Shown here in pieces: positions 44,260-55,823 of a stretch of DNA of 64,000 nt. The DNA is from Curvularia sp. ZM96 (taxonomy: Eukaryota > Ascomycota > Dothideomycetes > Pleosporales > Pleosporaceae): the NCBI GenBank assembly GCA_022457065.1, contig JAJGBQ010000002.1, forward strand, positions 2,108,001 through 2,172,000, in the 5' to 3' direction. Within the stretch, counting starts at the first letter, position 1; each line of letters opens with the position of its first letter. Below the pieces are notes generated by a model. That model was not told the DNA's origin and ran no database searches. It was given only the letters and a program-made list of their open reading frames with translations. The position numbers and the translations under genes are program-made.

Positions 44260-45538
44260 CTAGTTGTGGGGCGCATAGTCCCAGATGTGGCTCGAATCGT
44301 AAGTTTCCGTCTCTTCCTTTCTAGCCTTGGGGTCCTCGCCCCTCTTCCTCGCAGCGTCTCTTAGTTGGTCAAGCTCGTGGTCCATGACATTCAATTCCGC
44401 CCTCAGCTCCGAAAACTTCTTTTTCTCTTCCTCGGTGAAGCCAGGGTCTTTACCGTCTTTCTCGGCTTCTTGTTGCTTCTTCTGGAACACGTCGAATTCG
44501 CTAAATTTCTCGTTGCGGGCATCTTGTTTCTTGAAGTAGTCATTGAACTTTTGCAGGCCGCCAAAGCAAATTCCATAGCCGTCGCAGTAGCACGTATTCA
44601 TCGCGGGACAGTGCACTTCGTGTCCGGTAAAGATATAATGCCAGATATACTCAAAGACACGGCCCGAAAATTGGTCGTCCATGCCCGTCGTCAACAACCA
44701 TTTGCGATAGTGGATGAAGCGCTCAATGGGCACTTCCTGTATGCGCTGTCGCGACACGGCAAATTGGGCGCAGCAGATGCCTGAAATGGAGGGTGGGATG
44801 GGTGCACCGGGGTGGATCTCTTCCCAGATATGCCTTCGCCAGTATATCTCCTCCGGCTTGTGGAAAAAGTCAAAGTCACCACCGGGCCGGTCCATGTGTA
44901 TCCAATCCGGGCAGCCCGGGTCGTGGTGGCAGCGCACGTTCATGTAACCCATGCGCGCGACGCGTTCGTGGTTGAGGCGTTTTAACATTTGCGCGGCATC
45001 GAGGCCGAGGAGCATGTTGTTGTGCCATGCGTGGCGGTGGGCGTGCATGAAGATGGTCGTGTCGGGAAGGTCATCGTAGTGGTCGATAATGTAGGAAAGG
45101 TACACCTGGCGACGCCCGTTAGCCTCACTCAGCCCGCAAACAGCATCCATACGAGCATACCATGGCCTCGCGACCCTTGTTCTTAGGGATCTTGTTCTCG
45201 GCATTAGGGTTGTCAACTTCATAGATAACCAGCGGCGCATCCGGAATCTCCTGGGCCATCCAGCTGATGTCTTCCTTCTGCGTCTTGGGGACGACGACCT
45301 TGTATGTGTAGTTGCTGCCGGGAGGCTTGACCACGCCGTCCGAGAAGCGCAAGGGCAGGCCGAAGTCGAGAGGGTCACCGCGCAACGACGGGCGATCGCC
45401 TTTTGTTGATTTGGAGGGCGTCCATGTTGTTAACGATGAGGGGCCTGCACCGGGGACGACATGCAGGTACCACCAGACGAGAGAGAGGGCGAGGAAGATG
45501 AAGACAAAAGGTATGATCCTCGGCGGTCCGCTGAGCAT
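44260..45538 (-). CDS. DUF3431 single-pass membrane protein
   Basis: Two exons: 45538-45161 and 45105-44260 (55-nt intron), giving 407 residues. The function of DUF3431 is unknown; many fungal members look like type II Golgi/ER-lumen proteins. A short N-terminal cytosolic segment and one hydrophobic helix (IIPFVFIFLALSLVWWYLHVV) suggest that topology. The domain begins YKVVVPKTQKEDISWM and contains ENKIPKNKGREAMVYLSYIIDHYDDLPDTTIFMHAHRHAWHN, where the splice junction lies inside the AMV-YLSY text. Later hallmarks are CHHDPGCPDWIHMDRP, GICCAQFAVSRQRI, RFIHYRKWLL and YIWHYIFTGHEVHCP. A DDD-type motif of glycosyltransferases is not evident. The C-terminal ~100 residues form a charged helix. The ATG at 45538 is the first good start. 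Confidence 0.88.
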
Positions 45539-47269
45539 GGTGGCGGCTGGGGGCAAGCGCGGATGGGATGGAATAGGTGCATTCACGGCATTGAAGAGAG
45601 GACAGAGGGTGTCAGGGCAGCTTGAAGATCACTGCGTAACGAACAAGCGCGGAAACAGCGTCGTCAGCAGTGGCCGACTTTTGGTGGAGCAAGTCGTATA
45701 CTGTTTCACGTCACTGGCGGAGACATCCCTGCATGCCCGTGTCTATCTAACTTTAGCCCTCCAAGTCGATCCAGACACAACGCTTATCTCCTTGCCTCCA
45801 CGTTCGCATCTCTGCTTGGCAGGGCGCTATGCATTGCTTGAGCTACTTGTATGCATACCACATAAATACACTATTCTGTTTGGCATTGTCGGCTTGCCAT
45901 CGCGTCGCCCTACACACACGGCTTTGTTTCTCTGCGCTAAAGCTCAGCCAGCCCGAACCTCGACAGCGACCCGGCTAATTAACAGCGTTAGCGAGCGCAC
46001 CATGCCGCTGACTACGCCGCAACATCCTGGAAGAACCAAAAGATAAAGGCGGGAACCAGGGACAGCCGCTGTGAGGAGCGGGCTGAGCATTGCTGGCTCA
46101 CAAACACAGCCAGCCCCTTCGAGATTCGAATCAAGAACACGACCATCTTCAATGCGCCGGCAGTATGACAGGAGAGCGACCGATACGTTTCAGGAAATGG
46201 CACCCACCCAGCCCTTATCGTTATTTGGGGCTGACCAGACACGCGGCGACTTGTCGTTAGTGGTTTTCCTTTTCTGGGCAGCCCGAAGACGTTGGTACTG
46301 GTCAAACTAGAAGTAGCCAGAGCAACTGTTGGCGATACCAGTTGAGGCGCAGAGCAAAATAGTCCGCGTTCCGGCTTGAGCCAGTCCAACAAGTGAGGCT
46401 AATGCGTTCTGACGACATGCTGTCCGGTATGCAAAACTTCAATGAATCACACCAAGATGGGTGCAAGTCACAGCATGGATAGACAAAGAACGGCCTGAAC
46501 GCAGCCCATAAGTGTGTCAAGGTAAAAAGGTATAGAGACGTGATTGATTTCAACCCTTCTGGCCCTTGTGTTACAATGATCAGAGTTGCAGTTGCAGTTG
46601 CCTTTGGCAAGATGCTGGCACTGCTCAGACGTCCTGGATTCTTGGATTTGAACGACATGTTCTTGTCGTTGAGTTTGTTCAGAGTTTGACACCGAGCACG
46701 TGCAACCGTTCCATAAAGTCAAACAAAGTGACAGTTGGTTATATGTGGAACATTACATTAGACAAGCGCAAGTAGAAACAACCCCATTGGTCAGCCCGTT
46801 GCACATACGCGAAACATAACAGGCCTCTAGGCATAATGCTTTGGGCTAGATGTGGAACCAGAGGGCACATCAAGGCACGTGAAGGCGTGAGAGCTTTCCG
46901 TCGGAACAGGCGTTCCGAGGCCGGGATCGATAAGATTAGATAGCCTCGACCGTCGCTTGTCGCTGCAGGGACCGAGCACCCATCACTCTGAGATACCTCG
47001 TCGATGATATCAAGCTCTCCAATTCCTGGCTGAGGATAGTGCCTGTCTCTCTTCTCAAGACAAAGCAACGCTGGATGCATTGACTTGCAGTCGTCATTGT
47101 GGAAGAAATTGTATTTTGTTTGTAACGTGCACGTTTCGCCAGCCAAGTTATGCTACACGTTGCATCTTCCTAAATCGAGAGTTGAACTTTCGACACAAAT
47201 CACGAATCCTGCCTTTGAGGCTCACATATAGCTACCAAGTGCTGCAGCAACTTGGTTAAAGCTGGCAGC
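45539..47269. other. 1.7-kb stretch without supported genes
   Basis: Both flanking genes are transcribed away from here, so it should hold two promoters. A minus-strand frame at 46739-47146 is 135 codons but has no ATG at its beginning, no motif and no family resemblance. I see no tRNA or repeat. Confidence 0.4.
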
Positions 47270-50200
47270 ATGAAAACCTCCGCCTCAACAATGGGTGCGA
47301 AGGCGCTCCTGGTGCTGAGTGCATTCCGACATGTTGGCGTATTGGCAGGTCCCAGTATAAACGTCGCTTTGAGGGCCGCCTTCAACCCTGCACCGTACCT
47401 GGTAGAGCTTCTGTAAGTAGTGTTCGGCCGTACTCAGCTTCTCGCGCTTACAAGATTCAGAGAAACTGCAGCAGAAGAGAACGCGACCGCATACTACCCC
47501 ATTCTCGATCGCATATCCGAAGGCTACTTTGACAACAAAAGTACAGATCAGGAGCTGTATACAGCTTTTGTAGATTTTCTGTATAGCGATGGGCACATAA
47601 CCCAGCCAGAAGCCCTTGCTTCCTTCGAGTTTGCTCTTTCAGTTCGGTCGGCTGCGCCTCGGATCGAAGCACACTACCAATTCTACAACACTTCAGTAGA
47701 GCCATCCTTAGCAGCAAAGCAAACAGAAGCATGCCACACATGGGCTTCATTCCACGGGAAACAGTATTGTTCTGTTCACCTGGACGAGCCCTATGGGGAT
47801 ATTACAAGCGAGCGGTACGTACTATATAGCCTTTAGAGAGACAAGGCGCTGATGCCTGGACAGTACATACCAATTACCCTTTGACCGCATACTTGGCAAT
47901 AGTTCGGCGTTGCCCGCGATTCTCTACGCCGACATCACCGCGCCAGATTTCAAGAAATGGCACAAGACTCTGAGCAAAACCGCCAAAGAAGGGAAGACAT
48001 CGTACCGAATCAGACACAAACCGTCCTCCAAGGCGCCGGCATCGCCTCTAGTGGTCAATGGATATGGTGTGAGCCTTCAGCTGAAGCGGACAGACTACAT
48101 CGTCATAGATGACAGGCAGGCGGGAGAGAACAACAAGAACATTGCACAGAAGCCAATGGACACTACTCTAAACGACGAAGAAGACGTAGCTGATCTGAAA
48201 CCGCTATCCAAGGATGAAGTTTCTGACCTCGGAACCAAGGCCGCTAGTTTCGTCATGCAGAGTGAGGAGCCCATGGATACTTTGCTGAAGTTGGTCCAGG
48301 ATTTTCCCAAATACTCTTCTGTCATTTCTGCCCACAACGCTTCCGATGCATTTGTAAACGGGCACGCTAAGAACCTCGATCAGTGGCTCCAAGGCGGCAT
48401 CAATCTCATATCGATCAACGGTCTGAACATTCCAGCTCGTGACGTGAACCCATACTCGTTACTGGCACACCTGCGACGCGAGCGAAAATTGATTAATGGC
48501 TTTCGCAGCCAGGGTCTCTCGGTCTCCGAAATTGTATCTCTCCTATCATATGGATCACAACCGACAAATAAGATCCCAAATGCACCGCAACGTTATGACT
48601 TCAGGGACACGACCGAAGGCGGTAATGTTATTGTCTGGCTCAATGATATTGAAAAAGATGAAGCGTACGAGGACTGGCCGACGAGCCTCGAGGCTGTGAG
48701 TATTACTCAACATTTTTGGATGCAGTGAAATTGACCACATTTCTAGCTTTTGCAAAGGACGTTCCCTGGGCAGCTCCCCTCTTGCCGCAAAGACATCCAT
48801 AATGCCATCGTATCTATTGATCTCACATCGACCGAACAAGTTACAAATCTGCTGGACACCATTCTCACTCTGATCAGACGCGGTATCCCATTGCGTTGGG
48901 GTATTGTCCCTCAGACTAGCACCCCTGAAGCTCTGGAGCAGGCCAAGGTGGTCTATCATCTACACGAATCTTACGGAGTCACTGCGTTAGAAGTCTACCT
49001 CCAAGCGGTAAGTGTTCCTTTTTATCCGTGTATGTGCAGAACTAACATATAATGCAGTCACTAGACGGTAAGAAACTTGGAGAGCCGGACAGGGCCATCT
49101 TTGACGCAACAGTCAAGTCCTCAACTCTTCGCAACGAGAAAACAGCTCTTACATTTGAAGAGGTCATGGCGTCAGAAGATATAGAGCAGCACATTACGGG
49201 CGCCAAGCAGTACCTGAACCGTCTAGCCGCCGAAGGCCCAGTAGCACAGATTTTCATGAACGGTGTTCCCATTCCTATGAACGAAGAATGGCTCCAGAGT
49301 GTCAGCCAACGAGTCGGCATGGATCTACGTGAAATCCAGAAGGCCATCTTCGAAGGTGCTTTTAGCGAAGAAAGCTGGGTTCCCCAGTATTTCCTCGCTG
49401 AGGCTGCTAACAGACGCAACCCTTTCATCATCCCTGAGAATGAGAAGAACATTACCCTTATCAACATGGTTGAGTTTGAAGAGACTCATGGCCATGTCTA
49501 CAACAACATGCCGCGAGTTCACGCGTCCGAGTCGGCGAGCAAGAGCGACTGGGTGCATATCACGCTCGTCGCTGATTTTGACTCTTCAGATGGCTTTGCA
49601 CTTCTCGAATCACTGGCAGACTTCCGCGAGGCTAATCCGAACATTGAGGCTGTCTTGATACATAACCCTCATGCTGGCGCTGAAAAGTCAGGAGTATCAG
49701 AAGATCTCCTACAGACGTCTAATAAAGCCGATGGGAAACTCACAATCGAACGTTTGCTAGAACTCCTTGTAGACGATCATAAACTTGTCTCTTTCCCAGC
49801 TGACTCCAGCCTTTTCTGGAAATCTGCTCAGCCAATTTATGAGGCTTTTGGTTTGAAGCCGGGCCAGCACGGCATTCTCGTCAATGGACGTTTTCTAGGC
49901 CCCATCCCAAACGAATACGTATTTTCCAAAGACGATGTCGAAGCACTTGTAAACTATGAAACCAGCAAGCGTATCGAACCTTTGACCAAGGCGCTGAACG
50001 ATCTTCAGCTTTTTGACAAGATAGAATCACCGTTTGATCTTGCCAAAGTACAGTCATTGGTTGCGCTCTCAGCCATTTCGGACGTACCAGAGGGGATCTT
50101 CGAATCGGTCTCGACAGTCAGGCGGAATGACGAAGCCAAATGGGATCCTGAACACACCGCCATTGTCAGGGGTGACCAAGACAAGGCTGTGTTCCAAATC

Positions 50201-51985
50201 AAGGCTTCGATTGATCCCGCCACCGAGGTTGCCCAGAAGTGGGTTCCCATCTTGAAAGCCTTGAGCGACATGGAGGGTGTTCATCTCACGCTCTTTTTGA
50301 ATCCCAAGAAAACACTCGAGGAGCTCCCTGTCAAGCGTTTTTACAGATATGTTCTTGAAGCCCGGCCTCACTTCAACTCGGACGGATCTGTTGGTAGCTT
50401 GAAGGCACGGTTCTCTGGCATCCCGAAGGAGGCACTGTTGAACCTTGGTATGGATGTCCCTCCGTCGTGGCTAGTCGCGCCAGAGGAGTCCATCTACGAT
50501 CTCGACAACATCAAGCTTAGCACCATCCCAGCTGGCTCCGACGTTGACGCTGTCTATGGATTGGAAAGTATCCTCATCGAAGGCCACTCTCGCGATACCA
50601 CAAATGGTGGGCAACCACCTCGCGGAGCAGAGGTTGTCCTAGCTACTGAGAAAGACCCCCACTTTGCCGACACCATCATCATGGCCAACCTCGGATACTT
50701 TCAGTTCAAGGCTAATCCTGGATTTTACAACATCCAGCTGAAGGGTGGCCGTTCTCAAGAAATCTTCAACCTCGATAGCGCTGGTCCAATGGGCTGGGCT
50801 CCTCAACCTGGCGACGAAACTACTGAGATTGCACTTATGAGCTTCCAAGGAGCCACCATCTTTCCACGACTCTCTCGTAAACCTGGCCAGGAAGCCGCTG
50901 ATGTGCTTGCTCCAGAGGAGTCTCTTGCCTCCGAGTTGGTTGGCAAGAGCGCACAGAAGGTCAACCAATTTCTCGGCAAGATGGGAATCAACTTCGACTC
51001 TGAGAAAGTCCTTCAGAAAGGTGCCGATCTGTTCTCGGGCAAGAAGGCAGCGAAGCATGGCACACAAGCTGACATCAACATTTTCTCCGTCGCCTCGGGC
51101 CATTTGTACGAGCGTATGCTGAACATTATGATGCTCTCAGTCATGAAGCACACGAAACATACCGTTAAATTCTGGTTCATTGAGCAGTTCCTCTCGCCCA
51201 GCTTCAAGTCCTTCCTGCCCCACATGGCCGCTGAGTATGGCTTCGAGTACGAGATGGTCACATACAAGTGGCCTCATTGGCTGCGTGGGCAATCTGAGAA
51301 ACAGCGTGAGATCTGGGGTTACAAGATACTCTTCCTGGACGTGTTGTTTCCTCTAGATCTCGAAAAGGTTATTTTCGTCGATGCGGACCAGATTGTCAGG
51401 GCCGACATGTACGAACTGGTGCAGCACGACCTCGAGGGTGCACCGTATGGCTTCACTCCCATGGGCGACTCGCGCACAGAGATGGAAGGTTTCCGCTTCT
51501 GGAAGACTGGTTACTGGGCCAATTTCCTACGTGGCCGCCCTTATCACATCTCTGCGCTCTACGTGGTCGATCTTGTCCGCTTCCGCCAACTCGCTGCGGG
51601 TGACAGACTCCGCCAGCAATACCATGCTCTCTCGGCCGACCCCAACTCTCTTTCCAACCTCGACCAGGATCTACCAAACAACATGCAGTTCAACCTTCCC
51701 ATCCACAGCTTGCCTCAAGAATGGCTGTGGTGCGAGACATGGTGCAGCGACGAGGACCTCGCCAAAGCCAAGACGATTGATCTCTGCAACAACCCGCAGA
51801 CTAAGGAGCCAAAGCTTGATCGCGCGAGGCGGCAGATTCCGGAATGGAACGTGTACGACGAGGAGATTGCGGCGCTGGCGAAGCGTGTCAAGGGCGAGCA
51901 GCAGCTGGTCGATGTGCAGGAGCAGGAGCAGCTGAGGGAGAAGAAGGAGAAGGATGCGGAGAGGATAGTGCACAATGAGTTGTAG
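47270..51985 (+). CDS. UDP-glucose:glycoprotein glucosyltransferase (UGGT)
   Basis: Five exons: 47270-47412, 47461-47814, 47864-48695, 48747-49007 and 49058-51985, giving 1505 residues, normal for the family. UGGT is the folding sensor of the ER lumen: it re-glucosylates N-glycans of misfolded glycoproteins so that calnexin can bind them again. A signal peptide (MKTSASTMGAKALLVLSAF...VLAG) starts the chain. Next come the thioredoxin-like and beta-sandwich sensor domains (about 30-1180) and the GT24 catalytic domain (about 1190-1470), with DINIFSVASGHLYERMLNIMMLSV, the DxD motif in KVIFVDADQIVRADM, FTPMGDSR, and SNLDQDLPNNMQ. The C terminus IVHNEL is a variant of the HDEL retrieval signal. Junctions rebuild LETAAEEN, SERTYQLPFDR, LEALLQRTFPGQ and YLQASLDGKK. 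Introns are 48-51 nt. Confidence 0.96.
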
Positions 51986-54316
51986 GTGTGTGGTTATATA
52001 GAATAGAGAAGTTACATATATAGTGGTAGAACGGAGTCTGAATATTATTCAATGCCCTATGCCTGCTAGCAGTCTCAATAGAGTGTTTTTTTTTTTCGGG
52101 GAACCAAGTGTCGTGTCGCTACTAGAAGGCCACCCGAACTTACGCTGGGAGAATAGAACTTGCTTGATAGAGGGATGGGAGATTTCATAGCATTCATGCG
52201 CATGTGAGTGAGAATAGACAGTACGTGCCGTAATTGTCTATGAAGCCTTGTTTGTACCTACACGGTGAAACTCGATCAGTCACCTAGTTTTTTGTTCATT
52301 TTGCATATTCTACTCCCCATGCAAATGGAGAGTGGGAAATAACGAACTTATAAACAAAGTAATGATTACACCTGAAATCCCCAGCCTCCGCTTCGTAGCA
52401 GACTGTCTCAAAGCTGCCATGTACGAGGGCGCTGCCACCCTCGAAGCTACACCCCTTCATGCAAGGCTGTCGCGTCACAAGTCGCCAGCATGGCTGCAGA
52501 GCACCTGGGCGTCAAGGTCTACACGTGCGATGTGGAGTTCGGGATATTGCGCATGAGCTAGGTGAACGACAGATGGCAACATTCAGCGTGATTAAGGATG
52601 GGAGGTGAGCTACAGAGGCGAGGAGGAGTGTTTGAGAGGGACAAGAGGACGATCTTCTGTTTCTCCAAGACAGTTCATTAAGTACTCGTTATGTAATACT
52701 AAAACATCAAACCGTGCCCTCAACTTCCCACTAAAAGAGGGAGAGGTTTTGGTAGATATTGAATCCAGAGCCAACTACTCTTCTACTCTCCCTTTTCCTG
52801 CTTCCTATAAAACGCCTCCTCACCACCCAGCGCCTTAAGCGCCTCTGCAGACTTCTTCTTCGACTCCTCACTTGTATCCACACACACACACACACACACA
52901 CACATCATATTAGCCAGCAAATCTCAAATCCCTTTCTTCTCATACACTAACTCATCGAAGATAAAAGAGAAAAAAATGGCCAAAGACGTACTCGGGTTGC
53001 TAAGTTCGCCTTATGTCCAGCCGCCATGTGACTGATATCCTCCGTCGTACGATTGATATTCTGATCAGCCTCGGTGAGCCCCGGAGCCGTGATACCTTGG
53101 TGCGATGGTGTAGTCATATTGGCTATTTTCTTTGCTTCGCGGAGAGAGACAACAACAACAAGGATGTAGAGAAGTTAGAATAACGACGAAGGGGGTAACT
53201 ACTTGGAAAAAACGACAAATAGATGTATGCAAAGTGAACAAGGAGAAAAGAGGCATGTGAGAAGCATACAAGACTGCAAATTTTATACAACAATGGAATT
53301 TGGAGTGCGACTAACAAGCTCATGACGCTGCTGGCTGCGGCCAAGCAAGCAAATCCACGTCACATCCCAACTCTCTACATTGGCCAAAGACCAAGAAAGA
53401 ACGTTGCATATCCACTTACGCCGTTCATTCAAAACCAAGTATTCTGAGTACTGGTACCAAGGCACAGACTAGTCAAAACCCCCCGTCGGTGACGTTAGAT
53501 GCGTATGCCGCTAGGAAGTACTTGAGTGTCCGTTCGGCCCGCGCGATCGTCGATCGATGGATGGGTGAGGAGGGCACCTATTCAGATGATGAGAAGAAAT
53601 TCGTAAAGACGATGTAGAAAAGGGTTTTTTTTTGTGGTGCTTAGATAGAGCAGATAGTTACGGGAAGAGAGCCTGGGTTCGTGGATGGACTCTCGCTGAT
53701 AGGTAGCAATTATAGTGTAATAGGATGGAAAATACGCGTTAAAAGGCAAGCTCTGTAGCCGCTTATGTAGTAATGGAGATCAAGACACTTGTTTGTCAAA
53801 TATTTAGTAGATTGGATATCATAATCGTTGGAACCATAAAACCAATTCGCCATGGCGGAGCCGTTGTCTAGCTGTGTATGACCGCATGTACCGTGTAGAG
53901 AAAACTCCCACAATAACGTTTTCACTAGAACCTGATGCGGACAGCGCACGCAATATCCAGAGACTTTCAAAATTTGAGAATTGTTTTAATTTTTTTTATG
54001 CTGAAGATATGGGACCCTCTACCGCCAACGTACTTGTGTCCGTTACGGGTGTGGCTTTAACCCTATTGCACCCACATACATTCACTCAACAGCTATTGTC
54101 CTTCTTCATTATTTATCCTCTTCCTCTCAACTGCGCTGGAATTAGAGACTTTGTGGTGGGAGAAAAAACGGCCCGGCTGCCAGCAATTTCTTTTTCCACT
54201 CGGATTACAGTGATTTACACGTTCAAAAGATCATGACCATCCTGCGATATAATCTTTGTGTCCAAAAGGGTCCAGATGAACCAACTCCAAGCATAAGTCG
54301 CTGAGGGACTGTCCAT
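51986..54316. other. 2.3-kb gene-poor stretch
   Basis: It lies between two convergent genes and has no frame I can support. A short frame at 52332-52556 is unlike any family I know. A CA microsatellite is at 52879-52904, and a run of eleven T lies near 52086. The region is AT-rich in places and may contain long 3' untranslated regions. Confidence 0.4.
52879..52904. repeat. (CA)13 microsatellite
   Basis: Thirteen uninterrupted CA units in a gene-free stretch. Likely length-polymorphic between strains. Confidence 0.9.
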
Positions 54317-55182
54317 TTAGCCCCCCTTTCGTGGGGCATTGGGCACAGCAACCGGAGCACGGGCGGCTCCTCCTTGCGCTCCCTTCTTGCGTTGGTAGTA
54401 GTGCTCGACAATTTTGCGCACATGCTTCTCGGCTTGTGCCTTGTCGGCGGGTGCTCGGATGCTGTCGAGCGTGTATGGCGATTGGATCAGAACGGAGTCA
54501 CTAACGACGATCTGGGTATCCGCCCATCGCGTTGGTAGCCTTTTGGTTTCCATGTTAGTTCTGAGGTTCTCATCTCATAGGAGGTGCCAATTGGGTATGA
54601 CCTACGTCCTGGATATAGCATTAAATAGCTCCTGGGCTTCTGGGCTGACACCCTTGCCCTTCTGCGCGTCCTTCTTCTTCATCTCACGGATTGTCTGGTC
54701 CTCACGAGCTTGTAGTGCTGCCAAATCCACCTTGGAGATGCTGGGGAGCGCTCCATCGAAGCCTGCGGTAGACTCGGGCGCGCGCTCGCCTGATCCGAGA
54801 ATCTCGAAAGACTCAATGTGTGCGAAAGGGATGATGTGGTAATCACCAGGCTGGCTGAGAGCAGAGGCTGAGGGGTTGGGTGGGGCCGGGGCGGTGTTGA
54901 TGGCTATGGCGTGGGTAATGTTACAGGCAGTGAAGAGTGTGCCCTCGAGGACATTCTTGCCGGGGGCGCATGTTATCTTGATGCTGTTGCTTGTCAGCCT
55001 GCTCTTAACCGAACTGGCGCAGTGTGATTCAATGCCCAAGCAGAGACAGGAGCTTACCGCGATCCCACGGCCTTGTACAGATTCGAGTCTGCGTCAATGA
55101 CGTCCTTGTTCGGTCCAGAGCCGGCCTTGAGGTTTGGTGTTGCAACCTTTCCCGCAACGCTGTTGCGCTTGTTGTCCGCCAT
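54317..55182 (-). CDS. LSM12-like protein (Lsm plus anticodon-binding-like domain)
   Basis: Three exons: 55182-55058, 54983-54606 and 54560-54317, giving 248 residues. LSM12 proteins combine an N-terminal Sm-like fold with a C-terminal AD domain; animal LSM12 acts with ataxin-2 in translation control. The fungal role is not established. Evidence is the Lsm-like segment (NLYKAVGSRIKITCAPGKNVLEGTLFTACNITHAIAIN) and the AD domain: VSPEAQELFNAISRT, then LPTRWADTQIVVSDSVLIQSPYTLDSIRA and HVRKIVEHYYQRKK, closely parallel to the human order of GVSLEGQQLF, KNIVVMEEVVITPPY and HVRKIVEKHF. Two introns (74 and 45 nt) rejoin in phase. The start ATG at 55182 (MADNKRNSVAGK) fits. The tail (GGAARAPVAVPNAPRKGG) is low complexity. 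Confidence 0.9.
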
Positions 55183-55823
55183 GGCGAACCAGGGTCCTCT
55201 CGTTCGTCTTGCCGGGTGCACACGCTTAAGCCCTAACGCCAGAGACTCATACAAGAAGTGAAGATGCAATTCAAAGGAAGGAAAGAAACGAAAGAGCAAG
55301 AGCGCGCGCGCGACCAAGCAGTGGTGAAGCGCGGGCGTGTGAGGGAGCTAGGGAAGCCCGGGGCCAAGCAAGTGTGTTGTGGTGTTGGGGGGTTTCGACT
55401 TTCCGCGCTCACGATGCCAAGTCTTGCTCCAACGCGCCTTTGTTGCACCAATCACACCGAGTGCGGCCTACTGCACAAAGTCCGTCTGGCTCGTGTCTTG
55501 GCGGCCGTCTGATTCAGCATCCGGTCGCACAATGCGATTGCGCAGAGCGGTAATGTACTCGATTTGATAGTGGGGTGGCATTTCCCAGGGTGTATATTTA
55601 GACGATTCTACTTTGGGCTAGCGTTCCAAACCATATGGTCGACTACGCTACACGCACGGGAGGCTAAAGCAACCTCTTACATTCATCAGCACATGGCACG
55701 GGTTGGACATGCGAATCATTATTCATTCTGGTAATGTGCTATCTTGCTCCGCACATCTATTAGTTTTGAAATGTGAACCTAGGCAAGGCTATGCTCTTGC
55801 AAAATATCTTGGGCATCATACGC
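55183..55823. other. intergenic between LSM12-like gene and gnd1
   Basis: About 640 bp between the LSM12-like start and the stop of 6-phosphogluconate dehydrogenase, both on the minus strand. It should hold the LSM12-like promoter. A plus-strand frame at 55258-55512 shows no conservation signal. Confidence 0.4.

Noticed and set aside
46739..47146. 135-codon minus-strand frame as a gene
   Set aside because: It begins at a TTG, has no ATG near the start and no recognisable motif, and no splice extension was found.
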